Shown: positions 1-8,499, numbered from the stretch's first letter. The stretch: DNA of 64,000 nt from Caldicellulosiruptor changbaiensis (GCF_003999255.1 NZ_CP034791.1:1652501-1716500), one strand, 5' to 3'. Notes: a model not told the origin generated them from the sequence alone. Numbers and translations: made by a program.

Positions 1-257
1 GTGGTGGGGTGGCTATGAAAATTGCCAAGTAATACCCAACCATTTTTCCGCATATCTTTTACTGCTGCAAACTGCTCAAGCGGATCCATTGAAAAATGCT
101 CTGGGCTTTGGTCAACATTGGTAAGCAAATAAACCTTTTTGACAATTCTTTTTTCATCTTCAATAACTCCACCCAGAAGTCCGCACGCCTCTATAGGCAA
201 GCTATTTAAACAATGAGTCAAAATTTCTTCATATAATGTTTTTGGTAATATTATCAA
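1..257 (-). CDS. JAMM/MPN-family metalloprotease, partial (C-terminus outside window)
   Basis: Only the first 85 codons are present; the protein continues past the left edge. It starts at a TTG with an AGGAGGG site about 8 bases upstream and reads MIILPKTLYEEILTHC. It then shows EACGLLGG (the conserved Glu strand of JAMM proteases) and, at the window edge, NFHSHPTT, which is the zinc-binding H-x-H-P part of the EX(n)HSHPX(7)SXXD motif. JAMM proteases of this bacterial type trim residues after the Gly-Gly of sulfur carrier proteins (the Mec+, QbsD and HcyD examples). It lies 50 bp downstream of the ThiF-like gene in the same direction, and the nearby carrier has a C-terminal extension needing such trimming. 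The family is clear; the exact substrate is inferred. Confidence 0.85.
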   Translation of the reverse strand, partial: MIILPKTLYEEILTHCLNSLPIEACGLLGGVIEDEKRIVKKVYLLTNVDQSPEHFSMDPLEQFAAVKDMRKNGWVLLGNFHSHPT

Positions 258-306
258 TTTTTTTCGTCCCTCCTGTTTTTCAACGTCTGCTTTAACAGCT
301 TTTTCT

Positions 307-1119
307 TTAGCTTTTTAAATCACACTGAGGCTGTTCATAGTCAATTAACTCTTTTATTGTTGGATTTGGCCCGCATATTTCACAGCTTTCTCTCTTGTTT
401 ATCTTTACTTTTCTAAATTCCATCTTCAAAGCGTTGTAAATCAGGATATATCCTGTTAGAAGTTCACCAATTCCAAGCAAATATTTAATTGCTTCTGTTG
501 CCTGGATTGTGCCAATTATACCACCCATCACACCTAAAACTCCTGCCTGTCTGCAAGTTGGAACTGCATCAGGTGGTGGTGGGTTTTGAAAGATACATCT
601 AAAGCACGGCCCTTTCTCTGGCACATAAGTCATGGTTTGCCCATCAAATCTTATGATACCTGCATGTGAAAATGGTTTTTTTAGCATTACACAGGCATCG
701 TTTATTAAAAATTTTGTTGGAAAGTTGTCTGTGCCGTCGATTATAAAGTCATAATTCCTATCTTTTATGATATCTATAATATTGCTTGAATTTACCATTT
801 CACGATAAGTTACTACTTCCACATCAGGATTCATTTGGTTTATCTTTTCCTTTGCAGAAAACACCTTTGGCTTGCCTACATCAGGTGTAAAGTGTATTAT
901 TTGTCTTTGAAGATTGGAAAGCTCAACTGCGTCAAAATCGACAAGCCCGATTGTTCCAACACCGGCAGCTGCCAAAAACATTGCAGCAGGGGAACCAAGT
1001 CCCCCAGTCCCAATGATCAAAACCTTAGATTCCAAAAGTTTTTGCTGTCCTTTTGCGCCAACCTCGTTCAGGATGATATGTCTTGAGTATCTTTCAAGTT
1101 GTGTATCTGTTAACTTCAT
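307..1119 (-). CDS. ThiF/MoeB/HesA-family sulfur-carrier adenylyltransferase
   Basis: An E1-like enzyme that adenylates the C-terminal glycine of a ThiS/MoaD-type carrier before sulfur transfer. The 270 residues match the usual MoeB length without a rhodanese domain. Visible features are the nucleotide-binding GTGGLGSP (37-44), the acceptor segment NLQRQ (69-73), the active-site Cys at about 189 in PTCRQAGVLG, and the zinc pairs CFRC (172/175) and CEIC (246/249). Its start codon overlaps the stop of the ThiS-like gene by 4 bp (ATGA), so the two are translationally coupled. The cargo could belong to molybdopterin, thiamine or cysteine/homocysteine metabolism. The neighbours (JAMM protease, sulfonate-type ABC transporter) and the lack of thiG or moaE favour the amino-acid sulfur pathway, which is an inference. 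Confidence 0.88.
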   Translation of the reverse strand: MKLTDTQLERYSRHIILNEVGAKGQQKLLESKVLIIGTGGLGSPAAMFLAAAGVGTIGLVDFDAVELSNLQRQIIHFTPDVGKPKVFSAKEKINQMNPDVEVVTYREMVNSSNIIDIIKDRNYDFIIDGTDNFPTKFLINDACVMLKKPFSHAGIIRFDGQTMTYVPEKGPCFRCIFQNPPPPDAVPTCRQAGVLGVMGGIIGTIQATEAIKYLLGIGELLTGYILIYNALKMEFRKVKINKRESCEICGPNPTIKELIDYEQPQCDLKS

Positions 1120-1325
1120 AATAGTCCCCCTCCCATGAAATATAAAAACTCAACCTCATCGCCATCTTTTACTGTAACTTTATCATATTCACTTCTGGGG
1201 ATAATTTGACCGTTGAGCTGCACTGTTACGTATTCTTTCATTGAGACATTTAAAGCATCTAACATCTCAAAGATTGTCATCTCTCTTTCAATTTGTACTT
1301 CATTACCATTTGCCTTAATTTTCAT
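1116..1325 (-). CDS. ThiS/MoaD-like sulfur carrier protein with C-terminal extension
   Basis: A 69-residue beta-grasp protein of ThiS/MoaD size that carries sulfur as a C-terminal thiocarboxylate. It begins MKIKANGNEVQIEREMT and shows the family's VTVQLNGQIIPRSEY and KDGDEVEFLYFMGG segments. Canonical carriers end in Gly-Gly; here the end is GGGLL, so two leucines follow the glycine run and would have to be removed before activation. A JAMM protease gene two positions downstream could do this. It overlaps the adenylyltransferase gene by 4 bp and follows the transporter permease by 26 bp. The fold assignment is secure; the pathway is inferred. Confidence 0.9.
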   Translation of the reverse strand: MKIKANGNEVQIEREMTIFEMLDALNVSMKEYVTVQLNGQIIPRSEYDKVTVKDGDEVEFLYFMGGGLL

Positions 1326-1351
1326 TCTTTTCTACCTCCCTCATAAATTTT

Positions 1352-2161
1352 TCATGTATTTTTAAGGCCCCATCTAAGTCTTATCTGATTTTCTAAAGGG
1401 CCAAATATTGCCTTTTCTACAACAAGTCCGAAAATAATTGTTACTATCATCACGCTAATGACCTGACTCATATCTGCAAGGTCTCTTCCAACCATAAGTA
1501 CTTGTCCCAAACCTTTTGTAGCAAAGAGCATCTCACCTGCCATCAATGCTCTAAATGCAAACGACCAACCTTGTTTCATTCCTGAGATAACATAGGGAAG
1601 GCTTGCGGGGATTATTACATTTAAGTAAAGTGTTATACCTTTTGCACCCATTGTTTTTGCTGCTTTTATATAAAGTGGATTTACATTTTTAATGCCTGAC
1701 TCAACTGCAAGTGTTATAGAAAATAGAGAACCAATTGCAGTTACAAATATAATGGCTTTTTCTGAAAGACCATACCATAGTATGGCAAATGGTAACCAGC
1801 AGACGCTTGGCAATGTCTGAAAACCAAGAATAAGTGGTCTTAAATTTCTATCTAAAAATCCGAACTTTACTATTGAAAGTCCAAGAATAATTCCCGCAAT
1901 AAGAGAAATCAAATAACCTATAACCATTCTTTTAGTTGTTGCCCAGATTGCTATGAACAAAACATTGTTATCCAGAAGTCTTATAAAAGTTTCTGCTACT
2001 GATACAGGAGATGGAAACACATAAGGTTTCCATATCTTAAAAAGCTCAACAAAAATTCTATAGACCAATTCCCAAACTGCTATCAGAGCTATATAAAACA
2101 GTGTCCTTTTCAAAACTCCAATCGCTATCGTATTCTGCTTTTGCAATCTTTTCCACCTCAT
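1352..2161 (-). CDS. ssuC: ABC transporter permease, sulfonate/taurine/nitrate (SsuC/TauC) type
   Basis: An integral membrane subunit with about six hydrophobic segments and the cytoplasmic EAA loop (AAKTMGAKGITLYLNVIIPASLPYVISG, about 170-197) that docks on the ATPase. PSPVSVAETF near residue 51 is typical of SsuC, TauC and NrtB permeases. The longest frame overlaps the ATPase gene by 104 bp. An in-frame TTG at 2146 has a GAGGTGG site 6 bases upstream and may be the true start. It is part of a minus-strand SBP-ATPase-permease operon continuing into the sulfur carrier genes, which suggests a sulfur substrate. The substrate cannot be read from the sequence. Confidence 0.88.
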   Translation of the reverse strand: MRWKRLQKQNTIAIGVLKRTLFYIALIAVWELVYRIFVELFKIWKPYVFPSPVSVAETFIRLLDNNVLFIAIWATTKRMVIGYLISLIAGIILGLSIVKFGFLDRNLRPLILGFQTLPSVCWLPFAILWYGLSEKAIIFVTAIGSLFSITLAVESGIKNVNPLYIKAAKTMGAKGITLYLNVIIPASLPYVISGMKQGWSFAFRALMAGEMLFATKGLGQVLMVGRDLADMSQVISVMIVTIIFGLVVEKAIFGPLENQIRLRWGLKNT

Positions 2162-2897
2162 CTTTTAACTCTTTCATAATAGCAGATATCATATAGACTA
2201 TGTCAGGATTATCAAGAAGTCGCGGCCTTGCAAGTCTTATTTCAAAAACCTTTTTGATTTTTCCCGGGTTTGAAGACATAACCACAACTTTGTCTGCTAA
2301 AAGAACCGCTTCTTCTATATTGTGAGTCACAAATATAATTGTCTTTTTAGTCTCCCACCAGATTCGCTGAAGTTCAAGCAGTAGGATATTTTTTGTCTGA
2401 CTGTCAAGTGCTGCAAAAGGTTCATCCATAAGAAGAACTTCAGAGTCAAGCGTCAATGCCCTTGCTAATGCAACTCTTTGTTTCATTCCACCTGATAATT
2501 GGTGAACATAAACGTCTTTAAACTTAGTCAGGTGAACCATCTTTAAGTATTTAAGCGCCCTTTCATGTCTATCTTTTTTGGGCACACCTCGTATTTTCAT
2601 ACCAAATTCAACATTGTCAATTACTTTTAGCCATGGAAATAAAGCTGACTCTTGAAACATTACAACTCTATCTGGACCAGGTGACAAGACTTCTCTGCCG
2701 TTTAAAAAAATTTTTCCCTCAGTGGGTTTTTCAAGCCCAGCTATTATATTCAAAAGTGTAGATTTGCCACAGCCAGATGGACCGAGAATGCATATAAACT
2801 CTCCATTTTGTACTTCTAAATTTATTTTTTCTAACACATTTATTTCTTTGTTTTTTGATTGAAATCTCTTACTTACATTTTCAATCACCAATGCCAA
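2058..2897 (-). CDS. ssuB: ABC transporter ATP-binding protein, SsuB/TauB/NrtD type
   Basis: Energises import through the adjacent permease. It has a complete nucleotide-binding domain: Walker A GPSGCGKST (39-47), signature LSGGMKQR (134-141), Walker B VLLMDEP (154-160), and the H-loop in IIFVTHNIEEA. The FQESALFPWL Q-loop region is characteristic of the nitrate/sulfonate/taurine ATPase group. It lies 3 bp after the substrate-binding protein stop. The C-terminal tail of about 30 residues overlaps the start of the permease gene; this may be real or may reflect an over-extended permease start. Confidence 0.9.
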   Translation of the reverse strand: MALVIENVSKRFQSKNKEINVLEKINLEVQNGEFICILGPSGCGKSTLLNIIAGLEKPTEGKIFLNGREVLSPGPDRVVMFQESALFPWLKVIDNVEFGMKIRGVPKKDRHERALKYLKMVHLTKFKDVYVHQLSGGMKQRVALARALTLDSEVLLMDEPFAALDSQTKNILLLELQRIWWETKKTIIFVTHNIEEAVLLADKVVVMSSNPGKIKKVFEIRLARPRLLDNPDIVYMISAIMKELKDEVEKIAKAEYDSDWSFEKDTVLYSSDSSLGIGL

Positions 2898-2900
2898 TTT

Positions 2901-3929
2901 TCAGTACACCTCTTTGTTTTTGATTCTATCTAAAATTTCTGTATTCACTAATTCTTCAATATTTGGTTTTCCTCTTAAGTATCCCAAGTCAAAATATGAC
3001 TCAATGGCTTTCTCCAAAGGCTCTCTTTGTATTTCACTTGTAAGTTTGATATTTTTGAATGACTCATTTAAAACATCTTCGGGCAATGGCTTAGAAGTTA
3101 TCTCAGAAATCTGTCTATTTATCATCTTGCATGATTTTTCAGGATTTTTTTCAATATAATCTGTTATCTCTAAATGTGCTATGAGAAATTTTTCTACAAT
3201 ATCAGAATGCTCTTTTAAAAACTTTGAAGTTGTTATAATTACTGTTGTAGGAATATCTATGTATTGTGCTATTTGGCTACCGTCAAGCACAACATTGGCA
3301 TTTACTTCTTTTTTCAACCTTGTTCCCCAAGGTTCAGGAACAAGTGCTACATCTATCTCATTTCTGTCAAGCAGAGTTTTAATATCTGGATTTTCAGCTT
3401 GAATAATCTCAATATTTCCACCTTTGGTAGTATCTTTAAGTCCAGCTTTGTTTAATAAAAACCTTAATACAATATCCTGGGTATTCCCAAATTGAGGAAC
3501 TGCAATTTTCTTGCCTTTTAAGTCATCTAAATTTTTTATATTTAAATCCTGCCTTGAGACCAGCATCATTCCTCCATTTGCAGCTCCTGCGATAATCTTT
3601 ATTTCACCGTTTGTCTTTTCAAACCCGTTTATCGCAGGAATTGGCCCAATATAACCTATGTCAACCTCATCTGCTAAAAACGCTTCTATCTCGGCCGGAC
3701 CTGCATTGAAAACCTTATATTCAACCTTTACATCTTTGCCTATCCTTTTTTGGAAAATGCCAAGTTCTTTCCCTACCAACGCTTGGGCATGAGTTATATT
3801 CGGGAAAAATGCAATTCTTACTTTAAGATTTTTGTCTTCTTTTCTTGCATAACATCCTGAAAGGAGAAATAACAAAGTAATTGGCAGTATAATTAAGGCA
3901 GCCACTTTATAATATCTTTTTATTGCCAT
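2901..3929 (-). CDS. ssuA: Substrate-binding lipoprotein, SsuA/NMT1 type
   Basis: The extracytoplasmic receptor of the sulfonate-type importer. A basic N-terminus and hydrophobic stretch end in the lipobox LLSGC (Cys26), so it is predicted to be lipid-anchored outside the membrane. The mature part follows the SsuA/TauA/NMT1 pattern: RIAFFPNITHAQALVGKELG, IEAFLADEVDIGYIGPIPAI, KGKKIAVPQFGNTQDI and the EPWGTRL hinge segment. Of 342 residues, about 317 are mature, normal for the family. It is first in its operon, behind a consensus promoter and a leader of about 140 nt with a hairpin. The substrate is unknown; alkanesulfonate, taurine or another small sulfur compound would suit the downstream genes. 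Confidence 0.88.
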   Translation of the reverse strand: MAIKRYYKVAALIILPITLLFLLSGCYARKEDKNLKVRIAFFPNITHAQALVGKELGIFQKRIGKDVKVEYKVFNAGPAEIEAFLADEVDIGYIGPIPAINGFEKTNGEIKIIAGAANGGMMLVSRQDLNIKNLDDLKGKKIAVPQFGNTQDIVLRFLLNKAGLKDTTKGGNIEIIQAENPDIKTLLDRNEIDVALVPEPWGTRLKKEVNANVVLDGSQIAQYIDIPTTVIITTSKFLKEHSDIVEKFLIAHLEITDYIEKNPEKSCKMINRQISEITSKPLPEDVLNESFKNIKLTSEIQREPLEKAIESYFDLGYLRGKPNIEELVNTEILDRIKNKEVY

Positions 3930-3992
3930 TTATGTGCCTCCCTAATATCAACTATTTATATCAAAATACTCTGAATTAAAGTTATTTTTTTA

Positions 3993-4022
3993 CCTCTGCC
4001 CACACCTGCTTTTGAGCAGAGG
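3993..4022 (-). promoter_or_regulatory. Stem-loop in the 5' leader of the ssuA operon
   Basis: On the minus strand CCTCTGC pairs with GCAGAGG (7 bp) around a 16-nt loop containing a competing CTGC...GCAG helix. No U-run follows (the next bases are A-rich), so it is not a simple terminator. It sits between the promoter at 4077-4105 and the gene start at 3929. It may be a regulatory leader structure or mRNA stabiliser; I recognise no known riboswitch. The rest of 3930-4343 shows no gene. Confidence 0.4.
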
Positions 4023-4076
4023 CAAATTGTTATTTTTTGTATTCTTAAATTTCTATCTAAATACTTGGTTATTAAA

Positions 4077-4105
4077 ATTATAATATAGCATTATTTCCAT
4101 GTCAA
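4077..4105 (-). promoter_or_regulatory. Sigma-A-type promoter of the ssuA operon
   Basis: Read on the minus strand: TTGACA, a 17-base spacer, then TATAAT, a perfect consensus match. The predicted start near 4070 gives a leader of about 140 nt before ssuA. A perfect promoter plus a long structured leader suggests regulation after initiation or by a repressor. Confidence 0.75.
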
Positions 4106-4343
4106 TACCCATTCAAAAATTTATAATCCAAAGTTGCAACAACGATACTAAAGATTGTTAAGTACAGCTGTTATATAGGATTAAAAACATAGCTACCAAA
4201 TAGCTCACGTATCAAACCAGAGACTAAATTCTACAAAATAGCCCCATCTTTATCGCTACTAAAAAGAAAACTATTTGCTATAATGAAGCATTCAAAAAAC
4301 ATGGCAGTAACACCCAGTTGGATTGAAAGCCAAACATGCTGCC

Positions 4344-4871
4344 TTACCCATCCTGCCTTCTCTTAAGATACTCTTTGTACCCTGCTTCCTCTAACTCTTT
4401 TGCCTTTTCTTCAACTTCATTTTTCATCCTCTCTTTGTACTCGGCTATTTTTTTTCTTATTTCAGGATACTTCACCCCTAAAATCTCAGCAGCCAAAATT
4501 CCGGCATTTTTAGCATTGTTGATTGCAACAGTCGCCACAGGAACACCTGCCGGCATCTGAACAATGGATAAAAGAGAATCAAGTCCATTTAAAGAAGATG
4601 TTTTTACAGGAACACCAATAACTGGCAAGTTTGAAATTGAAGCAACCATTCCTGGAAGATGGGCAGCTCCGCCAGCACCAGCAATAATTACCTCAATTCC
4701 CCTTTCCTCTGCCTCTTTTGCATATTTGACCATCCTCTCAGGTGTCCTGTGTGCAGACACAATTGTCATCTCATACTCAACTCCAAAATCTTCTAAGACT
4801 TTTGCTGCCTCTTTCATAACAGGCAAATCTGAGTCGCTTCCCATAATTATTCCAACAAGTGGTTTCTTCAT
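4344..4871 (-). CDS. purE: N5-carboxyaminoimidazole ribonucleotide mutase (PurE, class I)
   Basis: Moves the carboxyl group of N5-CAIR to C4 to form CAIR in purine synthesis. It has the class I signature GSDSDLPVM (11-19), the SAHRTPERM active-site segment with its conserved His, and [14 protein letters not shown]. Length is 175 residues, about 10 longer than usual because of a charged C-terminal tail. It starts 6 bp after purK with GGAGGTG upstream, so both partners of the two-step carboxylation are co-transcribed. Confidence 0.96.
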   Translation of the reverse strand: MKKPLVGIIMGSDSDLPVMKEAAKVLEDFGVEYEMTIVSAHRTPERMVKYAKEAEERGIEVIIAGAGGAAHLPGMVASISNLPVIGVPVKTSSLNGLDSLLSIVQMPAGVPVATVAINNAKNAGILAAEILGVKYPEIRKKIAEYKERMKNEVEEKAKELEEAGYKEYLKRRQDG

Positions 4872-4877
4872 TACATT

Positions 4878-6032
4878 TTACACCTCCGATTTTATTTTTA
4901 ACACTTCCTTTACTTTCTTTGCCTTTTCTATAGCTCTTTCTAAATTATCGTCGAGTATTGTTATATGTCCCATTTTTCTGAAAGGTGCGGTTACTTTTTT
5001 GCCATAGAAATGAAAAGAAACACCTTCTATTGAAAGTGCATTAATCAACCCCTCTATGACAGGTGTCCCTTTGTACCCATCTTCACCTAATAGATTTATC
5101 ATCACAGCAGGAGACAAAAGCTTGGTAGAACCCAGTGGCAAATCACAAATGGCCCGAAGGTGCTGTTCAAACTGACTCGTAATGCAGGCTTCTATGGTAT
5201 AGTGGCCTGAGTTGTGCGGCCTTGGAGCAATCTCGTTTATTAAAATTTTTCTGTCTTTTGTCAAAAAGAGCTCAACTCCAAAAACACCAACACCTTGGAG
5301 TGCTTCAACTGCCTTGATTGCTATCTTCTTTGCTTCATCCTCTATATCCTTTTCAACTCTTGCTGGTACAATGAGCATATCGAGAATGTTTGCAATCTCA
5401 TCAAAAACCATTTCTACAACAGGATATGAAACAACATCTCCTTTTTTATTTCTTGCAACAATAACAGCAAGTTCTTTCTCCACGTCTACAAATTCTTCTA
5501 TATAAGATTCAGTTTTGAGAACTTTATTTATATCGTCTTTACTTTTTATAACCACAACTCCTCTACCATCATATCCGCCTTTTGTTGCTTTCTGAACAAG
5601 CGGAAAACCAAAGTTTTCAAAAAAAGATATATCAAAGCTCTCTACCCTTTCAAACCTCGGTACAGGAAGCCCTGCACTTTGTAACACCTGTTTTTGCTTC
5701 AGTTTGTCTTGAATTATCTCTAAGCAATATGGAGATGGCAGAATATTGTATCCCTTATCATAAAGTTCTTTTAGAACGCTTGTGTTAATATGCTCTATTT
5801 CATACGTTGTAATGTCACTTTTTTCAACAAGCTCTTTTAATTTTTCTGGACTGTAAAAATCACTTACAATCAGCTCGTCTGAAACTGAAGCTGCAGGACA
5901 CGCAGCACTTGGGTCTAAAGAGATAACATAAAACCCCATCTGCTTTGCCTTTTGAGAGAGCATCTTCCCAAGCTGTCCACCGCCAATTATGCCTATTTTC
6001 ATAAGAGGATAGCCAAAAACTCTTTTGTCCAT
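4878..6032 (-). CDS. purK: N5-carboxyaminoimidazole ribonucleotide synthase (PurK)
   Basis: An ATP-grasp enzyme making N5-CAIR from AIR, bicarbonate and ATP, the substrate of PurE encoded just downstream. The N-terminal MKIGIIGGGQLGKML is diagnostic, followed by the ATP-grasp core (VQKATKGGYDGRGVVVI, EEFVDVEKEL, LINEIAPRPHNSGHYTIEA). The chosen start adds 10 residues before MKIGIIGGG; it has a purine-rich GGGGGAAAAG upstream, whereas the inner ATG has no visible ribosome site. Length is 384 residues, normal. The rest of the purine pathway is not in this window. Confidence 0.95.
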   Translation of the reverse strand: MDKRVFGYPLMKIGIIGGGQLGKMLSQKAKQMGFYVISLDPSAACPAASVSDELIVSDFYSPEKLKELVEKSDITTYEIEHINTSVLKELYDKGYNILPSPYCLEIIQDKLKQKQVLQSAGLPVPRFERVESFDISFFENFGFPLVQKATKGGYDGRGVVVIKSKDDINKVLKTESYIEEFVDVEKELAVIVARNKKGDVVSYPVVEMVFDEIANILDMLIVPARVEKDIEDEAKKIAIKAVEALQGVGVFGVELFLTKDRKILINEIAPRPHNSGHYTIEACITSQFEQHLRAICDLPLGSTKLLSPAVMINLLGEDGYKGTPVIEGLINALSIEGVSFHFYGKKVTAPFRKMGHITILDDNLERAIEKAKKVKEVLKIKSEV

Positions 6033-6082
6033 TCTTTTCCCCCATCTCTCCTTTTAAAAGTGTAGCTGTTTTTAAAACTTTC

Positions 6083-6140
6083 AAAAAATGACCTCCTCAT
6101 AGAATTAAGAATATTTTATCTTCAATTCCATGAGGAGGTC
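6083..6140 (-). terminator. Rho-independent terminator after the DUF4914-like gene
   Basis: A 17-bp stem (arms 6090-6106 and 6124-6140, one non-Watson-Crick position) with a 17-nt loop, followed on the minus strand by ATTTTTT. It separates the upstream minus-strand gene (6178-8046) from purK. Confidence 0.8.
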
Positions 6141-6177
6141 AACAGCTTGAAAGTATATTCTATTTAAAAAATATATT

Positions 6178-8046
6178 CTACTTTATCAACGAAACATAAT
6201 CCTCTAAACTCCCGTCATCTAAGCAACATTCTATAATCTGTCTTCCAAGAGGATGCAAATCCAATGTTTTGAACTTGACAATCTCTTTCTTGAAGAAATC
6301 TGTCAAAATCTTTGCACCTTCCATATATCCTTCTTCACCAACTTCTGGCTGAAGGTCAACCTGAAGTAAAAACTTTGGAATATATGTTCCTTCAACCTTC
6401 ATGTACTCAAGGGCATACCCTAAAAGAGGAAGTTTTGCTGGCTTTAGCTGATCGGACCTTAGTCTCACATTTCCTCTTTTTGCCAAGTACTCTCTTGTAA
6501 TCCACTGAGGCATAAAGCCAACTTTATACGCACCAATGTATTGATTTGGAATGAGAATATACTGAGTTCTTGTAAATTGTAATATCTGCTCTAAAAGAAG
6601 GTTTGCCTGCTTTACCATAAGACCTGTTGCAAATGGCCAGTAAGAACCAACACCTTCAGAGCTCAAAGCTTCAGCCTGTGTTATGCTTGGGTTAGCATGG
6701 CCACGGGGACTAACAAGCCTCCATAGCCATGCCAGTGCAGGTGGTAGAAGGTGAAATATGCCTACTATTCCATACGTAGGTTTTGACTTTGTGCAAGGTG
6801 GTGTTCTTACCCCAAAACTTCGTATATCAACCTCAACAGGTTCATCTACAATATTAGGGATGAACCTGCGGGGTAAAATCACTCTCGGATTTGGACAAGG
6901 CTTGCCTGGTTCATCCATTGTATGCTCCCAAATAAGGCAAGTTGAACCAGGCACACCTTCTAAGTTTAAGAAAATAAGTGGCTCTGGCGGATGAATGCAA
7001 AGCCTTTCTAATTGCGGGTCTGTGCCATAATGAGTGATATTGTCAAGCCTTACAAACCAGCCTTGTTCTGCATCCTTTACAACCATTTTAGAACCTGTTT
7101 GAAGGCTGGGATGAACAAGAGCGATATCATCTGTAACAGGATGGATTTCACAAGACTCTTTTATCTCAAGGTATATTTTCTCTTTTGTAATAATGTTTTC
7201 GCCCAAAAGAACCCTGTTGTCTTTTTCTCTATGCATCTGCTGGCACATCTCGCTTTTGCCGCCACCGCTTGCACCTTCGTGCATGATTGTTATGACATTG
7301 TCATATGGCGTGACAATTCTGACAGTTGAGGCGTGCGCAGCTACCCAACCTTCCATCTCGCCAATGTTCAAAAGTACACCATATACGCCTTTTTTAGCGC
7401 TCGGCCCTGGATACAGGTTATACGAAAATATCTCATGAACACTGTTTACCCTATTGTGTACAACCACTTGCTTGCCGTTAAAATGTGTGTGTCTGAATGG
7501 TGGAGCAACATAAATTACCGCTTTCGGCTCAAAAAGCTCAATCTTTTCGAATTCACTTCTTGGAATAAACCCCTGAATATCAGCAAGTGCAAAACCAAAA
7601 AACGCAGCATTAAGCGGTGCTATCACAAGCGCAGGATAGCCGTGTTCTTTCCCACCAGCATAGAAACCATATACAATCAGTTCTTGTTTTTTTAACCACT
7701 CAAATGTTTCTTTTCTGACCTCTTCAAAATTATCTCCGTATACATCTTTATACCTTGGTTTATCAGTCTCACCTTCATCACCAATAATTAAACTATCAGG
7801 GTCTCTTCGTCTCATGTATACATCTGGATAATTAACAACAATGCCATTTTTGCACCTTGTGACAATTGCCTCAACTACTTCATCCTTGCCTTCAACCTCG
7901 TATTTGACCTCAAAAATCATATTGTCTTTTCCACCAAGTGATAGGTCAATAAAATCAGATCTTTTTTCAGGCATAGTTATTCCCTTGCAGCTATTTAAAA
8001 TATCAAAAACTTCATCTTTTATTTTCAAGTTCAGTAATTTATTCAT
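6178..8046 (-). CDS. PEPCK-like P-loop protein, DUF4914-type, function unknown
   Basis: A 622-residue soluble protein. At 258-267 it has GASGGGKSEM, a phosphate-binding loop, and near 305 TDDIALVHP, resembling the kinase-2 metal site of the phosphoenolpyruvate carboxykinase fold. Other conserved-looking blocks are HNRVNSVHEIFSYNLYPGP, VRIVTPYDNVITIMHE and RSFGVRTPPC. True PEPCK signatures (GTP type FPSACGKTN, ATP type GLSGTGKTT) are not matched, so I do not call it pckA or pckG. From memory it fits the uncharacterised DUF4914 family. It starts with ATG behind GGAGGTATTT, 28 bp after the upstream 141-residue gene, and ends at a strong terminator. A nucleotide-dependent kinase or carboxykinase-like activity is likely, but the substrate is unknown. 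Confidence 0.6.
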   Translation of the reverse strand: MNKLLNLKIKDEVFDILNSCKGITMPEKRSDFIDLSLGGKDNMIFEVKYEVEGKDEVVEAIVTRCKNGIVVNYPDVYMRRRDPDSLIIGDEGETDKPRYKDVYGDNFEEVRKETFEWLKKQELIVYGFYAGGKEHGYPALVIAPLNAAFFGFALADIQGFIPRSEFEKIELFEPKAVIYVAPPFRHTHFNGKQVVVHNRVNSVHEIFSYNLYPGPSAKKGVYGVLLNIGEMEGWVAAHASTVRIVTPYDNVITIMHEGASGGGKSEMCQQMHREKDNRVLLGENIITKEKIYLEIKESCEIHPVTDDIALVHPSLQTGSKMVVKDAEQGWFVRLDNITHYGTDPQLERLCIHPPEPLIFLNLEGVPGSTCLIWEHTMDEPGKPCPNPRVILPRRFIPNIVDEPVEVDIRSFGVRTPPCTKSKPTYGIVGIFHLLPPALAWLWRLVSPRGHANPSITQAEALSSEGVGSYWPFATGLMVKQANLLLEQILQFTRTQYILIPNQYIGAYKVGFMPQWITREYLAKRGNVRLRSDQLKPAKLPLLGYALEYMKVEGTYIPKFLLQVDLQPEVGEEGYMEGAKILTDFFKKEIVKFKTLDLHPLGRQIIECCLDDGSLEDYVSLIK

Positions 8047-8073
8047 TGTAATAAATACCTCCTGTTCGAAATT

Positions 8074-8499
8074 TTAGTTATTCTCAATAAACTCTATTTT
8101 CTCAAGTACAAGCCTCAAGATGTATCTGTAATCGTCTACAGTTTCCTTTGTTTTCTTGATATCGTCAGAATTATCCTTCAAAAACTCTACAACATAACCT
8201 TCCAAACACTGCACAACAACCTTTAAATCTTTGAGAAAGTTTTTGTCTTTGTTTGTGTAAAAGGTAAGTGTCTTTGTGTTGAGGTGAAATACATCCAACA
8301 AGACAAGTGGCAATGCCCATATATCAACATAGCTCCCGTCCCAAAAGTATTTGTAAAAGAAGGTTGCTAAAAAAGGATTGGTTTCACAATAATCTTTAAA
8401 AAACTTCTCTATAAGTATAAAAAAACTCTTTCTTGTCAAAAGTTTTGAAGCCAAATCTTTTGTTCTGTGGAGGTTTACCTCATAAATCTCAGCAAACAA
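8074..8499 (-). CDS. Uncharacterised 141-residue protein
   Basis: I do not recognise the family. The frame begins at TTG with a strong AAGGAGGTATT upstream and is in operon with the PEPCK-like gene 28 bp downstream. The protein is soluble, rich in aromatics and Lys/Glu, and looks mainly helical (RKSFFILIEKFFKDYCETN, DYRYILRLVLEKIEFIENN). There is no signal peptide, cysteine motif or nucleotide-binding loop. It may be an accessory subunit of the neighbour; that rests on linkage only. Confidence 0.6.
   Translation of the reverse strand: MFAEIYEVNLHRTKDLASKLLTRKSFFILIEKFFKDYCETNPFLATFFYKYFWDGSYVDIWALPLVLLDVFHLNTKTLTFYTNKDKNFLKDLKVVVQCLEGYVVEFLKDNSDDIKKTKETVDDYRYILRLVLEKIEFIENN

Noticed and set aside
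6178-8046. Calling the 622-residue P-loop protein a GTP-dependent PEP carboxykinase
   Set aside because: Length and a PEPCK-like loop fit loosely, but the GTP-type FPSACGKTN and ATP-type GLSGTGKTT motifs are absent.
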